A DNA stretch of 64,000 nucleotides from Polydactylus sextarius. Its lineage: Eukaryota; Chordata; Actinopteri; Polynemidae. A program made the position numbers and the translations under genes. Under the pieces are notes generated by a model. It saw only the letters and a list, made by a program, of their open reading frames with translations, did not search any database and was not told the DNA's origin. Below are positions 48,562-60,190 of the stretch, in pieces; position 1 is the first letter of the stretch, and every line of letters begins with the position of its first letter. The stretch lies in the NCBI GenBank assembly GCA_016801845.1, contig CM028914.1, forward strand, positions 10,995,772 to 11,059,771, given 5' to 3'.

Positions 48562-48935
48562 TTTGTTATTAAAACCTCAACGTATTCTTCATTTCAGGTG
48601 GCTTTTTTACAACAGTCAATGAAACAACCGTGGTCTTTTTTCAGGGGATATATTTTCCAGATAAAGTCTTCTTTCAAGCAGTGTTTCTATTATTTTCTCT
48701 GCCCTCCTGCAGACAAATGGATAGTAAAGCTGCCAGTGGGGGGTATTTGAGAGGAAAAAAAAAAACAAGAGGTGGATGAATCACGAAAGGAAAAGCAGGT
48801 GAAAAAAAAGGAAGAAAAGTGAGGCGGTAGAGAGGAGTGAGTGATAATTTGCAGATTAGATTTAGGAGCAGGAATTGAGGCCTGGACGAGCCAACCTCTT
48901 ACCACGTGTACTTGGCACGTTCACTGAAAAGTCAT
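48559..48935. other. Non-coding stretch with acceptor-like sites
   Basis: TTCTTCATTTCAG (48585-48598) and CTCTGCCCTCCTGCAG (48697-48712) look like splice acceptors, but the frames after them stop quickly or meet no donor. A purine-rich patch follows at 48750-48840. Confidence 0.35.
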
Positions 48936-48971
48936 TGTCATGTTTTTGGCTGTGTAGCCAAAAACATGACA
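48936..48971. repeat. Perfect 16-bp inverted repeat with 4-nt loop
   Basis: TGTCATGTTTTTGGCT (48936-48951), loop GTGT, then AGCCAAAAACATGACA (48956-48971) is an exact reverse complement. A transcript would form a stable hairpin. It is too short for a microRNA precursor and no T run for Pol III termination is adjacent. An A run follows at 48991-49005, so it may be the end of a small element. Confidence 0.9.
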
Positions 48972-49261
48972 TAGTTTAAATGTCACCTATAAAAAAAAAA
49001 AAAAAAGTAAAATAAGAAAAAAAAAAAAAGGGTCTAAAGAAGAATATATTTTTTCAGCTCCTTTCAACTGACAACTGATATGATTTTGAAGGAAGATTCT
49101 CAACATGTCTGCACCTTTGAGGAGAACACAGACGTATGTCCACATCACAAATGTCACCTGCAATTGTGCAGTGAACCTTGGGATAGTTTGAAGTGTGAAG
49201 GATCCAACGTTGCAGCCTTTGTGGCTAAAGTATCTGTAGCATCTGCTAAATCATCGGTATT
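48972..49261. other. Non-coding stretch with A runs
   Basis: A runs at 48991-49005 and 49018-49029. The remaining sequence has no recognisable feature. Confidence 0.4.
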
Positions 49262-49278
49262 GCCCCCTGGTGGCTGGC
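49262..49278 (-). promoter_or_regulatory. CTCF-like motif
   Basis: On the minus strand CAGCCACCAGGGGGCA is a full match to the CTCF core CCASYAGRKGGCR and nearly identical over 16 bases to the site at 25927. Confidence 0.4.
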
Positions 49279-51684
49279 TGCGGAAGAGTTCATTATAGTT
49301 CTTCATCTTCCACCGAGTGATTCTATCTATGGTGGAAGATGAGGGCACATTATCATTAGTTTGCACATTAGACAAGAGGTGAATAAGTGTAGCATTTAAC
49401 ATATATTAGCTCTGCTTCCTTTTGCGTCAGTGTCTTTAATGATCAGTGTCTGTAAAAAGCTGCCCGGTCACCTGGGGGAGTTCATCCATCACCGTCTTCT
49501 TCGTGTTTATTTTTTCCTGACGTGTCATCCAGCCGCCAGGCAGGTCAATTAGGAGCGAACGTTCCTTTATTTGCTGCGATGGCCCGGTCGAGCCTGCTGT
49601 CATTTCACATCACTGCAGCTTCTTCAGACCTGAAACGACCAAACAGACACTGATGTGATATAATTTCGAGACGAATCAGTGCAGGAAGTTTGTAACTTCG
49701 ATATAGTCAATGAATGCATGAGGCTTCGTTTGCTTTATTTCCTGAGAAATATCTTCTTTTTTTTATTGTTATTATCTTGCTTATTGTGCTGCCTGAGTTT
49801 GGTGATTGCAACTTCAGTAATGTAATCATAAAATCATGTGTTTAACAAAACAAAACACTTTCCCACCATGAAGTCTCTTGCCCATACATTAGTACCAACC
49901 CAGGACTCAATGGAGAGGTCACGCTGTGTTGACGCTGTAGTGATTGCTGTTATTTTTTTTCTGTTTTCCACGTAAAAATTATTGTTCATGAGACAAATAA
50001 TACAGTGTGGAGGATGTGTTTTGTTGCCAACATGCAGCTGAATGTGCGATTGATGGAAACGGGTTTGTTCTGTTAATTGATGGTTTTGTCGCTAGCGGCG
50101 TGAACACGCAGTCTGGGTTTCAAGCCCAAGTTTGCGAAGCCTGATTTACTAATCAGACAGTTTTGTTCAGAGTTTAACAGCTGGGAAATGTTACAGTGTT
50201 TTTAAGTTTCAGTTTTAACCTTCAGGACAGAAGCAGGAGGTTCACATTAGTGTTTTTTTAAGTGAAATATCTCTGAAACAATGGACCAAACCACAGACAT
50301 TCATCATTCCCCTCGAGGAAGAAGTGAAATAACTTTGAGGATGTTTTTTTTTTTTTTTTAAACCTCAGCTGTCCATCCCTTAACTACCCCACTTAATAAC
50401 AGATGTTTGCATTTAACTCTTAAAACAAATGTTTAGTCTCAACAAAGAAAATTAACGCAAACGTTTTTTTTTTTTTGACTTGTGAGAATTTCCAGTGAAG
50501 TTTTGTTGTTTCTGACTAAACTAAAAACATGAAAGTTTAAATGATGATAATCTATTTACATTACTTAAACACAACATTTCAAGTTGATTAATCATAAAAA
50601 AAGGAAGTTGTTCAAGTTGTTCCAACCAGAAAACATAATTTTGTGTGATTTTTATTGATGTGTTTGTAGTTTGCATCATTATTCTGTTGTGCATAAAAAT
50701 AAATCGGCCGAAACACATACGATTGAGTGAAGATTAGACTTCACAGAGCAGCTATTATTTGTCTCTGGGGATATATTTGCTCAAATTAAAGGCAGAACTT
50801 GATTCTTAAACACTTTCAAAGCTGCTGCGCTCATGTTACTCGGTGGTTGTTTGCAGTCAGACGAGTTTATTTCTTCTTCAGATAAAAAAACTTGGCTGCC
50901 GTCATTGACGAGATGTCACGTTGAGATACAGCATGTCGTACTGCGGACAAAGACTGAAGAGGAGCCGTTTCCAGAGAGGAAATGTTTTGTTTCTCTGATC
51001 GAAGTCGGCAGGAAACATCTCCAAGCTACGAGTCAGCATTTGTTGTCTGGGCCGAACCATTAATAGCAGTTAAAGTTAGAAACAGTTCAAGCATTTAGAC
51101 TTTAATTTGCTGTTTCCATGACTTTGAGATTGCAACTGCACACAAGCAGCGATGAGGGATTTCAAGTTTTGCGTTAGTTGACAAGATGTTATTAAGGTTT
51201 TAGCACTAATTAGAGAAAGAGATGAGTGTAGTTTGCTCCTTTTAGACAGCCTACATGACAAGTTTATATGCCCTTCAGTTACATTTTCCTGTGTATTTAT
51301 TTTGATTTTTATTTTGTCTTATCCTTCAGGTTTAAGCTACGTTTGTTTGAACTGTTAAACTAAAAGCTGCTTCTACTAGAAGCAGCTATAAAGTTTTACA
51401 CCTAAAAATCTGGGAAAAACAAGACACCGGTTCAGAAATCCGTTAAGGTCGGAGGAAGATCATGTTTACTTTTAATGAAGGCAGCAATCCACCGCCCGTT
51501 GTTCTGTCTGCTGGACTCCTTTTTTGTTTTTTTGTTTTTTTCTGTGTGTAATCCCCAAATATTAACTTCTCTTAACATCCAGTGGGAATCCTTCTTCCTG
51601 AAAGCTAGTTGTGCTAATGGTTGTGCTAACAACCAGAGGAAAGGTGGCTAATGCTAGTGCTAACTTGATTCATAATACCAGCTA
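49279..51684. other. Non-coding stretch, no gene seen
   Basis: 49440-49630 has balanced composition without simple repeats (GTCAATTAGGAGCGAACG, GCGATGGCCCGGTCGAG) and could be a conserved non-coding element. T runs occur at 50345-50359 and 50465-50476. GGGTTTCAAGCCC at about 50117 resembles a Pol III B box, but no A box precedes it at the right distance. Confidence 0.4.
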
Positions 51685-51760
51685 GAATCCAGATGTGAAC
51701 TTGCCTGGTCCCTCTGTTGTTTTCCTGACTTTTCGTCAATGCCCTTTCCTGTTTTGTTTG
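51685..51760 (+). repeat. Interspersed repeat family 2, diverged copy C
   Basis: TAGAATCCAGATGT, CTGGTCCCTCTG, TTTTCCTGACTTTT and CCTTTCCTGTTTTGTTTG occur in the order seen at 9294 and 40306. Weaker than the other two copies. Confidence 0.4.
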
Positions 51761-51809
51761 TGCGGAGGATTTAGTGGCATTTTCAACTTGAGCTTCAAGG
51801 TTACAGCAC

Positions 51810-52062
51810 ACAGATATATCTGTCTCTCCTCTGCCTCTATCTCTACATCTCCCTCTTTGTCTCTTTCATTTTCTCCTTGCTCTCTCCTTCTATTCCTTTT
51901 TTTTTTATTTTTATTTATTTGTTTGTTTCATGCTGTCTGTGTGAGGCATTTCTGCTTCTTCTCTCTCAGTTTATCTCTCTGCCTCCTCTACTTTTGTCTC
52001 ATTTCTCTGTTTCTTTCTTCGTCTGCTCCCTTACACTCAATCGTCTTGCCTTCTTTTTTAAC
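51810..52062 (+). other. Pyrimidine-strand (CT-rich) block of about 250 bp
   Basis: Dominated by TCTCTCC, CTCTTTG, TTCTTCTCTCTC and TTCTTTC words. It gives a long Ser/Leu/Phe-rich frame (51695-52093) that is an artefact of composition. It ends just before the low-stop frame at 52083. Confidence 0.6.
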
Positions 52063-52082
52063 TCTATCATGTCACCAGCGTT

Positions 52083-52601
52083 GTGCAGAATGACCGATTG
52101 GCACTTATCGTAAAAATTGTTGTTCTGAATAGTCTCAGACTCCCAAACAATGCGACCACGTGCATACAAATGGATTCTCAAACATGCGTCAGAGAAGACG
52201 TACAGTCGCAGCTGAGCACCTGTAACAATGACGTGCGCAATAAATACCGCAGATGTTTCACTGAAACCATCTTTGCAGCGTGAAGAAGTCGAACCCGTCA
52301 TCAGTCAGGTCGTAACGTGACAGGCGAGGGAAACAAATTCAGAGAGGTTTGGTCTCAAATTAAATTACAGGTTACATGAAAAAATCCTGATCCGCTGACA
52401 AGAGAATGAGACATAATGGATGTTGAGTTATTTTTAGCTTCGAGCGAACCTGTGGTTAAACAGTCTGCATCTGTAAACAAGATAATGAGCCAAACCACCG
52501 ACCTTGTTCTCGATGAACACGCTGACGTCAGAGTTTCGGAAACAAAAACCACTGAGGAGCCAGCGAATCACGACCCATTTGAATTTATTTTATCTCGTTA
52601 A
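52083..52601 (+). other. Unexplained 519-bp low-stop reading frame
   Basis: One frame from the ATG at 52083 to the TAA at 52599-52601 contains only three internal stops (about 52281, 52374 and 52407) where about eight would be expected by chance. Two of its parts read like natural protein: a Cys-containing piece with CVREDVQSQLSTCNNDVRNK and an acidic piece with VSETKTTEEPANHDPFEF. It follows a long CT-rich tract and a GTTGTGCAG acceptor-like word at 52081. I recognise no family. Possibilities are a decayed gene or retrocopy, an unusual terminal exon up to the first stop, or chance. No donor or polyadenylation signal supports any of them. Confidence 0.2.
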
Positions 52602-54788
52602 AATGCTTGTTTGGGTTAAATCCACTTGGGGTGGGTGTTGTGTTGTGTTTTTTTTTGTTCTTTATGTCTTTTAAACTGTCGACCTGCCCAGGAGAACCTC
52701 ACCCGCAGCCTACTGGGATTTCTACCACTGTCATTGTGTCCTTGCTGTGCTAACCACGTCACTACAGCTGTTGAATTCAGTGTTTTGCTACGTATCATGC
52801 ATCTTGAATCTGTGTCTAAACTCTGAGACTGCAGGCGACCAGACTTACATAGTGCACCTTTAAAAATAAAGTGAGGATTTTGTAAAAGTTTTTATTTTAA
52901 ACTTAAGATGCAATTTAGTCTTTAAGCATATTTTGTCAACAACATTACACATGAGCATAGTTGACACAGAATAGAGAGAATGAAACGGAAACATACCTGG
53001 TTGTTTACTTGAAGATTTCATCGTTTTGTCACATGAAATGGCATCTTGAGTAGAACGACAACAAGAACAGTATTGTTAAGACAATTAAGGATCAGTTATC
53101 GTGCAGTGACTATATTGTCCTCATCATCCAAACTCTCAACCATAAGTAAATCCACCTGGCATGGACGTCGTAGGACGTCGTCCAACGATCTTTGTTTTTG
53201 CGACATTAAAGCTCAGAGCTCTTCTTATCCTCAACACGAGAATAATTTACTGAAGCTCTTGGAGGCCTAATGGCATGAACTGTGATAATACAAAGTTATT
53301 TCTGAGTGTGATGCTCAGTGCTTTCTGTAATTGTTATTGAAGCAGCTTCTTTTTTTATAGTGATGCATGGATGGAAGGTCTGGTATAATTTCACTTCTGA
53401 GTAAAGTGAGTATTTACGCACGCTCTTGTGTATAAATAGCACACAGCTCTCGTCATGTCTATGCATTTTAAGCTGCTGGTGTGTTATTTTGGTTCTAGGG
53501 GGGAAGTTTGTAATTAAATGACCACCAGTCTGAGTAGGACAGGAAGTAAAACAACCAACATATTGTCATTATTCTGAGGACTGAGAGCGATTAAATCCTC
53601 TCCCTTGACTCTGACTTTTTTTTTTTTCAAAGCACGTTTCAAGTCCTGAGCTTCAAAGTGAGCAGACAAATCCTCACACTTGCTTACCAATCCCGCATCA
53701 CAAGTGTCAAAACCTTTAACCTAGTTTCATCCGACAGGTTAAAAATAAACTCCAGCTTCAGGTGACGACCACCCATGGAGGTAAAATCTCACCCTCATCT
53801 AAAACCCAGTCCCAAACTCAAACTAAGACTTTATTTTTATTCAAGGATACGATCAATCATCCAGTTCTCTGTTTGAGGTTTTATATTAGGTTTCAAATTA
53901 GACTTTATCCTGTGAAACCTTTTACTGATGTAATGCTAATACCGATTTCCTCCTTTGTGTCTCTGTGACACAGCAACTTCTTTACTTGTACTAAAAAGGC
54001 GAAGGACTCGTGACGCTGTGAAATACGTCGGGTAAAAGTGCTCTTCAAAAAGAGCGCTCTTGAAAAATAAATGAAATGAATTTTCATGCAGCAGGAACAC
54101 GAGGAAGGTTGATAACAGTCGATACTTCCCGAGTTTCTCCTCACACTGTTTCTCTGTGTTTTACGAGTCGAGGACTGTCAGCCCATGATGATTAAAGTCT
54201 TTGTTTGTTTCACGGTGCCAGTTTAAAGGCAGATGGAGTCTCATCAGGAATCAACAATATTGTCCTGTGTCTGAAATCACTCACTGTTAATTATAGAAAA
54301 GATTCTTTGTTTAAGACTAAGATTATTATGGACGCCCAAAGAGGCAAATGCTTGTTTGTTTGGTTTTTTTTTTTGTTTTTTTTTTTTTTTGCTTTCATTA
54401 AAATTGGTGATTTTATTTCTCTTTCTTCAGGCTTCAGGCTTTTTTTTCACTGGATTTCACAGATATAAAATAAATCAACAAAAAACTCAAGAAAATAACC
54501 TTTTTTTCCCACCTGTTTTCACAGATGAAGGGAAAATAGGAAAATAATCCTGTCAAATATTTTTCTTTAAACTTGCCTCTCCGGGCTTAGTCAGTCACAC
54601 AACTAAATAATAAACACTTCTGAAGCTCTTCAAGGAAGGAAGCGTTTACTTGAACCCAGACTAACTGTTGCTTACGTTACATAGTATGGTGGGTGTGACC
54701 GTTTGACTCCATGTTTATTATTGTAGCCATGATGACCAAGTTCCTGCATATCTGTCATCGTAGCGGCGCTTTCATATGCTTGTATGAC
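52602..54788. other. Non-coding stretch, no gene seen
   Basis: The end of a dispersed repeat may lie at 52840-52866 (ACTTACATAGTGCACCTTTA, a phrase that recurs in fish repeats as I remember). T runs occur at 53618-53628, 54363-54373 and 54379-54390. No exon is supported. Confidence 0.4.
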
Positions 54789-55090
54789 TCGATTTGTTGA
54801 AAGTCTGACACTCTAAAAACTTTGATGTTAGGTGCCCTCTAGTGGCATAACATCAGAGATTAGTATGACTTGATTATTGTACAACCCTAACTACATTTTT
54901 ATTTGTTGTTTCCATAATGGAAAAGGTCAAGTAACTGAAATACTTGCAGGAGGATTATTTTAAATCAATCCAGGACCATTCCACCATCAAGCCTGCGAAT
55001 TTATGATCATAAACGCCCCCTGCTGGCTGGATGACTTGTTGAAAGTCAGAAAGCTTAAACAAATGTCAATGTTAGGTGTCCCCTAGTTAT
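54789..55090. repeat. Two copies of a short repeat carrying CTCF-like motifs
   Basis: GATTTGTTGAAAGTCTGACA followed by CTCTAAAAAC, TTTGATGTTAGGTG and CCCTCTAGTGG (54791-54845) is matched by GACTTGTTGAAAGTCAGAAA, ATGTCAATGTTAGGTG and TCCCCTAGT at 55031-55088. Just before the second copy is AAACGCCCCCTGCTGGCTGG. On the minus strand CCACTAGAGGGCAC (54832-54845) and CCAGCCAGCAGGGGGCG (55014-55030) are good CTCF-core matches. A third, partial copy is at 55757-55840. Confidence 0.6.
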
Positions 55091-55277
55091 TGTAATTATG
55101 ATCAGTGCAAACAAAGCACAGAGTCATTAGAATGAAGTTTGTGTTACCACTTTAACAGACAACAAAGATCTTGTTCTTGATCAGCTATAAAGGAAGTGCC
55201 TCAAACTTTTTTTTTGAACCAAAACCAAATAGTTTTGGACTCAAGACCAAACCAGCAGCGCCTCAATTTGGATTTTT

Positions 55278-55756
55278 CCGTTAGTGCACTTCCATGTAAT
55301 ATACTGGGTATACTATGTGCTTACTTCCATAGTGCAGCAAATTTCCACAGGATACACTATCTCAAATCATTGTGAGCTGACTGGAAATGACCGTGGCAAC
55401 ATCTCCTTCTTCACTTTTTTTACTGATGAATTGCCACTCAAGAGAACATTAATCATCGATATAGACCACGATTGTTCCACTATTGTGTGCAGTGCTGCTG
55501 TTTGTTTTTGTGGGCCCCATGTTACATAAGGTTTAGATTACACTGCTGCCTCTGCCTCCATCCCCTTCTGTTACCTAGCCAAGGTACCGCTCATTGAGGG
55601 TGAGAAGTCCATCGTCCATCGTTCCACACTCAACTTTTTGACCATCATGAGTGCACCATCCGTACATCCAACAGTACACTGCATTTCACCATACTGGTGA
55701 GTGTGGACGCACTTACACACTCAAAATAGTGCATGTAAGTATGGAAGTATGTGAAT
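55278..55756. mobile_element. Unclassified non-autonomous DNA element
   Basis: The left side has GTTAGTGCACTTCCATGTAA, ACTATGTGCTTACTTCCATA and GTGCAG. The right side has, in opposite sense, AGTGCATGTAAGTATGGAAG and TATGTGAATCGAGACACG. The interior CTCATTGAGGGTGAGAAGTC and TCGTCCATCGTTCCACACTC are phrases I associate with a widespread fish DNA repeat. The inverted ends are imperfect and the target duplication is unclear. No open frame of note lies within it. Confidence 0.45.
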
Positions 55757-55840
55757 CGAGACACGCCAGGATTGTTCCACAGTCTTATCTGTGAGTTTAT
55801 TATCATATACGTCCCCTGCTGGTTGGAGGATTTGTTGGGA
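55757..55840. repeat. Third copy of the CTCF-like-motif repeat
   Basis: GCCAGGATTGTTCCACAGTC, TGTGAGTTTATTATCATATA, CGTCCCCTGCTGGTTGG and AGGATTTGTTGG align with 54968-55040 (TCCAGGACCATTCCACCATC, GCGAATTTATGATCATAAAC, CGCCCCCTGCTGGCTGG). The motif core here is CCAGCAGGGGACG on the minus strand, one base off the other copy. Confidence 0.55.
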
Positions 55841-58061
55841 AAGATCATGTCTTAATGTTCCTGAATGATGAGTTCTAAAACTGGAATACTTTCTCAGAAT
55901 AAAGTTAAAATATTTTCATTTGTTAATATGTTCTTCACTATAGGATTATACATAACTAATAACTAATTCAAAGCTGGAGAGATTATTATTATTTCTATCA
56001 TTATTGTTGTTGTTGGTGGGGATACCTGCCCTGCTCAGCTCAATAGAAAAAGTCGAAGCTCAGAGCAAACACCACTGTCCTGCTTCCAAGGATCTGTTCC
56101 CAGAAAGCTGCCGCAGGCTGGAAGATTAATATTTATTTACTGTGGTTGTTGGAAAGAGAAGTTGTGTGCCATCTTGTTGAGCCGCAGAAAATCCATGAGC
56201 TTCCCCTGACAAAATCCCCCACAGTCTCGACCACTGTGCAGAGTGAGTCCTGCTAATGGACGTGCAGCTGAGCCAAGTGGAAGGTGTCCGATATTTTCTG
56301 GATCACCGTCAATCCTTGTGTAACACGGAGGAAACACTGAGAAATGACAGAGGCACCGAACCAAACACTTCTTTTTTCTTTCATTTAACAACAGAGAGAA
56401 GAACTTCTGTGGTTTTTAGTGACATTTAAAGTCAACGCTGAAGCTTTTATATGAGAAAACACAAATGAGATGAGATTAATGTAATGACTGATCTGGATCC
56501 AACCAAACACATTAGGATGTGAATTATATATTTACATTTGTATATCAACAGTAAAAAACTAGGTTTATCAATTATTCAGTAGACTGGAAACAGATATAGC
56601 CTCCCAACAGGATGCTGAAACTTAAATGCAGAAATTTCAAAATAAAATCATTGAGCCTTAGGAGAAATAAAGAGTATTTAAGATCAAAATAAATGTGAAA
56701 AATGCTAACAAACTTTGATAAAAGCAATTTCTTAAAAAAAAAAAATCTATGATAAATTTAAACACACTTCCTCTGTTTCTCTTGCTGAGATTTCCTCTCG
56801 TTTTTTCCTGTCTTTTACTTTTTTATTTTGGACCTAGGAACTAAGACTAGAATACTGTCCCATATTATTCGCCCCCCGAGGCTTTTATTTTTTTTTTACA
56901 ATGTTGTGTAACATAAAACAAATCCTCAAAAAACTGTCACCACCAGTGTCAATTCTGTGTGCGTGGTTATGCGGACTGTTGCATCATTATATTACATGAT
57001 ATTAGATTGTCCACAGGTTATTCATTTATTTGTCATTATTTATTTATTGATTTTTGAACTCACTAGTTTGTCAAGAGGATGGAAAAAGTGCAGCGCTAGC
57101 CGAGCAGACGCGTCTTTGCCCGTCGGATTGGAGTAATGGCTCGTGAATCTATACAATACAATACACATTAAAACTACTTCAACATTGATGCTCTCTGACG
57201 ATTGTAAACAATGAAGGAATCACTGAACCATGTGTCACGTTAAGTGGCACTAAAACAAAACTATCAACATTCCTGCTTTTCGTTGAGTAGTGAAAAATCA
57301 GAGTAATCTCGCTGTTAATTCTTACACTTGGATGCAAAACTGGGGGAAAAAAAAGTATTTATCTCTGACAGACTGTTCTGAAGCTCCTCAGTTATGGTAA
57401 ATGATAAATTGACTGTATTATTCAGCAGTTATCTGTTCACACACACAAACACACACACACACACACTGAAGCAGGATTTCTCTCACACAGTAACTGAAAA
57501 AGGAAGTCTAAAAAAAAAACAAAAAAACTCCACTTTACTGATTGTGATTGTCCAAACGTCCAGAAGCCAAAGGCAGTGAAAACCAACCAACCAACCACTG
57601 TGAAACTAACAAAACGAAGGGAATGATTAAGTGACTGGAAATTTCTGTGTGTGTGTTCAAGCTCAAATATAATTGGAAATACCTGCGGAGCGGACAGCAG
57701 GATGTCCCTCAAGTCAATACTATTTACTAATGACAGATTTAGTCTTTCAGGCATGATCCATAGATAAACATTGTTTTACAAATACTCCAGTTGATAATGT
57801 AGATGGGAAATAACTGCTGTTTGTTAAAACCCTATTCTGTGTTTGTCAAATGAAACCCGCTTATACAATGTGTATGTTACATGAAAAGGTATACATTTAT
57901 ACCAATATAAAAAAGACCATCATGAAATAATTTATATTTACATACACTTATATGGGAAAACATATATACGAAGATTGATATTATACGTCACACATTATTA
58001 TTTATATATGCAAGTTTTAAAATGATATATACGTGTCCATCAAATACATATGTACACAAAT
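55841..58061. other. Non-coding stretch, no gene seen
   Basis: A CA run with one interruption lies at 57439-57466 and a purine-rich A tract at 57512-57527. 56100-56400 is more balanced and open in places but lacks splice sites. Otherwise AT-rich. Confidence 0.45.

Positions 58062-58119
<58 letters not shown>
58062..58119. repeat. Compound (TG)n(TA)n microsatellite
   Basis: TG from 58062 to 58080 followed by about twenty TA units to 58119. Confidence 0.95.
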
Positions 58120-58123
<4 letters not shown>

Positions 58124-59671
58124 CTTGGAGCTTGTATTTCGGAGTACATTAAATACCTGTAGTGCTACTCCAGACTCCAGAAAATGACTAAATTAATCGG
58201 TGAAAAAAAAAAAAAAACATAACTTAAAAATCGAGTATTTGGAGTTGCATCTTGAGTTTTTGTCTCACAGCTTCACCTCATTATTTTACATTTTGGCCAC
58301 GTTTAATACGGACATCAGTACTGTGACATTATGTATAGAGATATTGTAGAAAAGCACCACAGGTCTCGTTAGTGAACATCTCATTGTTCCTCATTGTACC
58401 TAAACACAAATATGCCACGGAAAGTTCTTCTAGAAAACACTCTACATGTGAAATTATGATTATTATTCAGCACCATTACTTTCCCCCCAAGGCTGCTTCC
58501 ACAGCTGAGCGTATGAGTGTTTATGGTTCATGACACAATTATGATTAAGATGTTAGCCTCTCACACCGACAAGGGGGAGGAGAGGGGGAGATAAAGAGGG
58601 ACGGAGGGAGGGAGAGAAAGAGAGCACAGTGAAGAGAAAGGCAATTTAGCATCACTGTCTCTCTGGTGGGATAAAGGCGAACCACACAGTGCTGACCTGT
58701 CACTGCTCTCCGTCTCATCTAAGACCTCTCTACATCTACATCTCTCTCTCTGACCAAACACTGAGCTTCTTTTCTCTGCTCCATCCTCCTACGCATGTCA
58801 CCGCCTCCATTTCTTCCTCACAAGCTTCATTTCCTATTAAAGCAGCTCTGCCAGTTTAAAGACACTTAACATTTTTTTTTTCTCTATAATTAATTTAATG
58901 ACACAAAGTAGTGGAGAGTAATGGGTTTACTGATTGATTTTAAGTGTCTTATTTCACAAGACACTAAACATTAACAACCAAATTACAGATCATGGACGTA
59001 CAGATCCAAAAAAAAATATATATATATATATATTTATAAAACACCCGAAAAACCAGTTTACAGAACAGAAATGAGATATAACAAGGAAACACTCAATATG
59101 TCACTGATATACTGTAAGACCAGAGAGTGATTTGACTGTATGATGGTGTTTATCTTGTGTGCTACAGAACAATTAAAGGAAAGTTAGTCTTGTCAAATAA
59201 CTGAATGTTAGTGGCCTAACGTGAATATTAACTAAGCTGGTTTTGTCCTGATTTCATTCCTGAAAAATACATGATTGGACTTTTCCCTTCAACTATGTAG
59301 CCAAGATTGTGACCAGTGAGACTGGAATGATTCTCGCTCACAGAAATTTACATTAACAACTGATACAGTATCAGACATATGTAATGTAATATAATATAAT
59401 ACGATATAACTTGTTAGCTGCAGGCACAGACTCACCACAAATTGGACAGCTGTAGATATATATAAAAAAAAAAAAACATCTGTTAAAAAGCCAACTCTTA
59501 TGAATCCAGTCATTGCCAATTGTATCAGTGCCTTAAAAAATATTTAAGTCTATTAAAAGGTCTGTACGGCTATATGAAGTGATTGCTGTCATTGTATGAT
59601 ATGATACTGTAGAATATACATGTTGCTTTTTTCTGATTGTTTCTATGGACACAAACTATATTCATGGAAAC
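58120..59671. other. Non-coding stretch with GA-rich and TA-rich patches
   Basis: A purine-rich patch at 58569-58627 (GGGGGAGGAGAGGGGGAG, GGAGGGAGGGAGAGAAAG) and a short (TA)n run at 59017-59032 after an A run. No exon or element was recognised. Confidence 0.45.
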
Positions 59672-59998
59672 CAACCAATGTGATTGTTGCTTAGTTCATA
59701 TGGAGTCTGAACATTTGGACCGAGCTATTATTTATTTATTTATTTATCAGCTGTTATATTGAAAGACTTGACTGCAGCTCCACGTCTCGTCCTGCAGGTG
59801 GCGACGATTGTTTTTTTTTTTTTTGTTTTTTTTTTACTCCAGTCTCCAGCAGCAGTTAGTGCGCTAGCTGTTTAACAGATAACAACAGGCTGGATAACAG
59901 AGACTGAACATTTTATCAGCTGTGAAACTATAAAGTTTATTATTAAAATAGATCAGACTCAGAGACATTTGTGAGGAATCTGGATCAGAACAACTCTG
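59672..59998 (+). repeat. Interspersed repeat family 1, copy C
   Basis: AACCAATGTGATTGTTGCTT, AGTTCATATGGAGTCTGAAC, TTGGACCGAGCTATTATTTA, GACTGCAGCTCCACGTCTCG, CCTGCAGGTGG, AACAACAGGCTGG and CAGAGACTGAACATTT match copies A and B in order. A T-rich insertion at 59811-59836 interrupts it. It abuts the Tc1-like relic, though the other copies do not. Confidence 0.65.
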
Positions 59999-60013
59999 CT
60001 TGTGTTAACAGTC

Positions 60014-60190
60014 CTGGCTGAAGTTGACTGTTTGACTGTTGTCTCTGACCATGTTCATCCCTTTATGGCCACAGTTTACCATCTTCTAATCGCTACTTCC
60101 AGCAGGATAATGCTCCGCGCTGGAAAGCCAAAGTCGTTTCAAACTGGTGTCATGACCGTAGTGCTGAGTTCAACATGCTGGAACTTTGAC
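60014..60190 (+). pseudogene. Tc1-like transposase fragment, frameshifted
   Basis: The frame from about 60020 reads EVDCLTVVSDHVHPFMATVY, matching the segment of Tc1-like transposases just before the second catalytic aspartate. After about 60083 the match continues in another frame: PSSNRYFQQDNAP, then KAKVVSNWCHD and SAEFNMLE. QQDNAP contains the second D of the DDE/D catalytic triad in its usual context. The expected PCHKA is altered to PRWKA. A single missing base near 60082 explains the frame change. The first D and the third acidic residue are outside the fragment. It is a dead relic, about 59 codons long. Confidence 0.8.

Noticed and set aside
50085..50125. tRNA-like B box GGGTTTCAAGCCC
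   Set aside because: No A box or cloverleaf folding at the right spacing.
51695..52093. 132-codon plus-strand frame
   Set aside because: Composition artefact of the CT-rich block.
55620..55700. Donor-like CTG|GTGAGTGT at 55697
   Set aside because: It lies inside a DNA-repeat block and no open frame with an acceptor leads to it.
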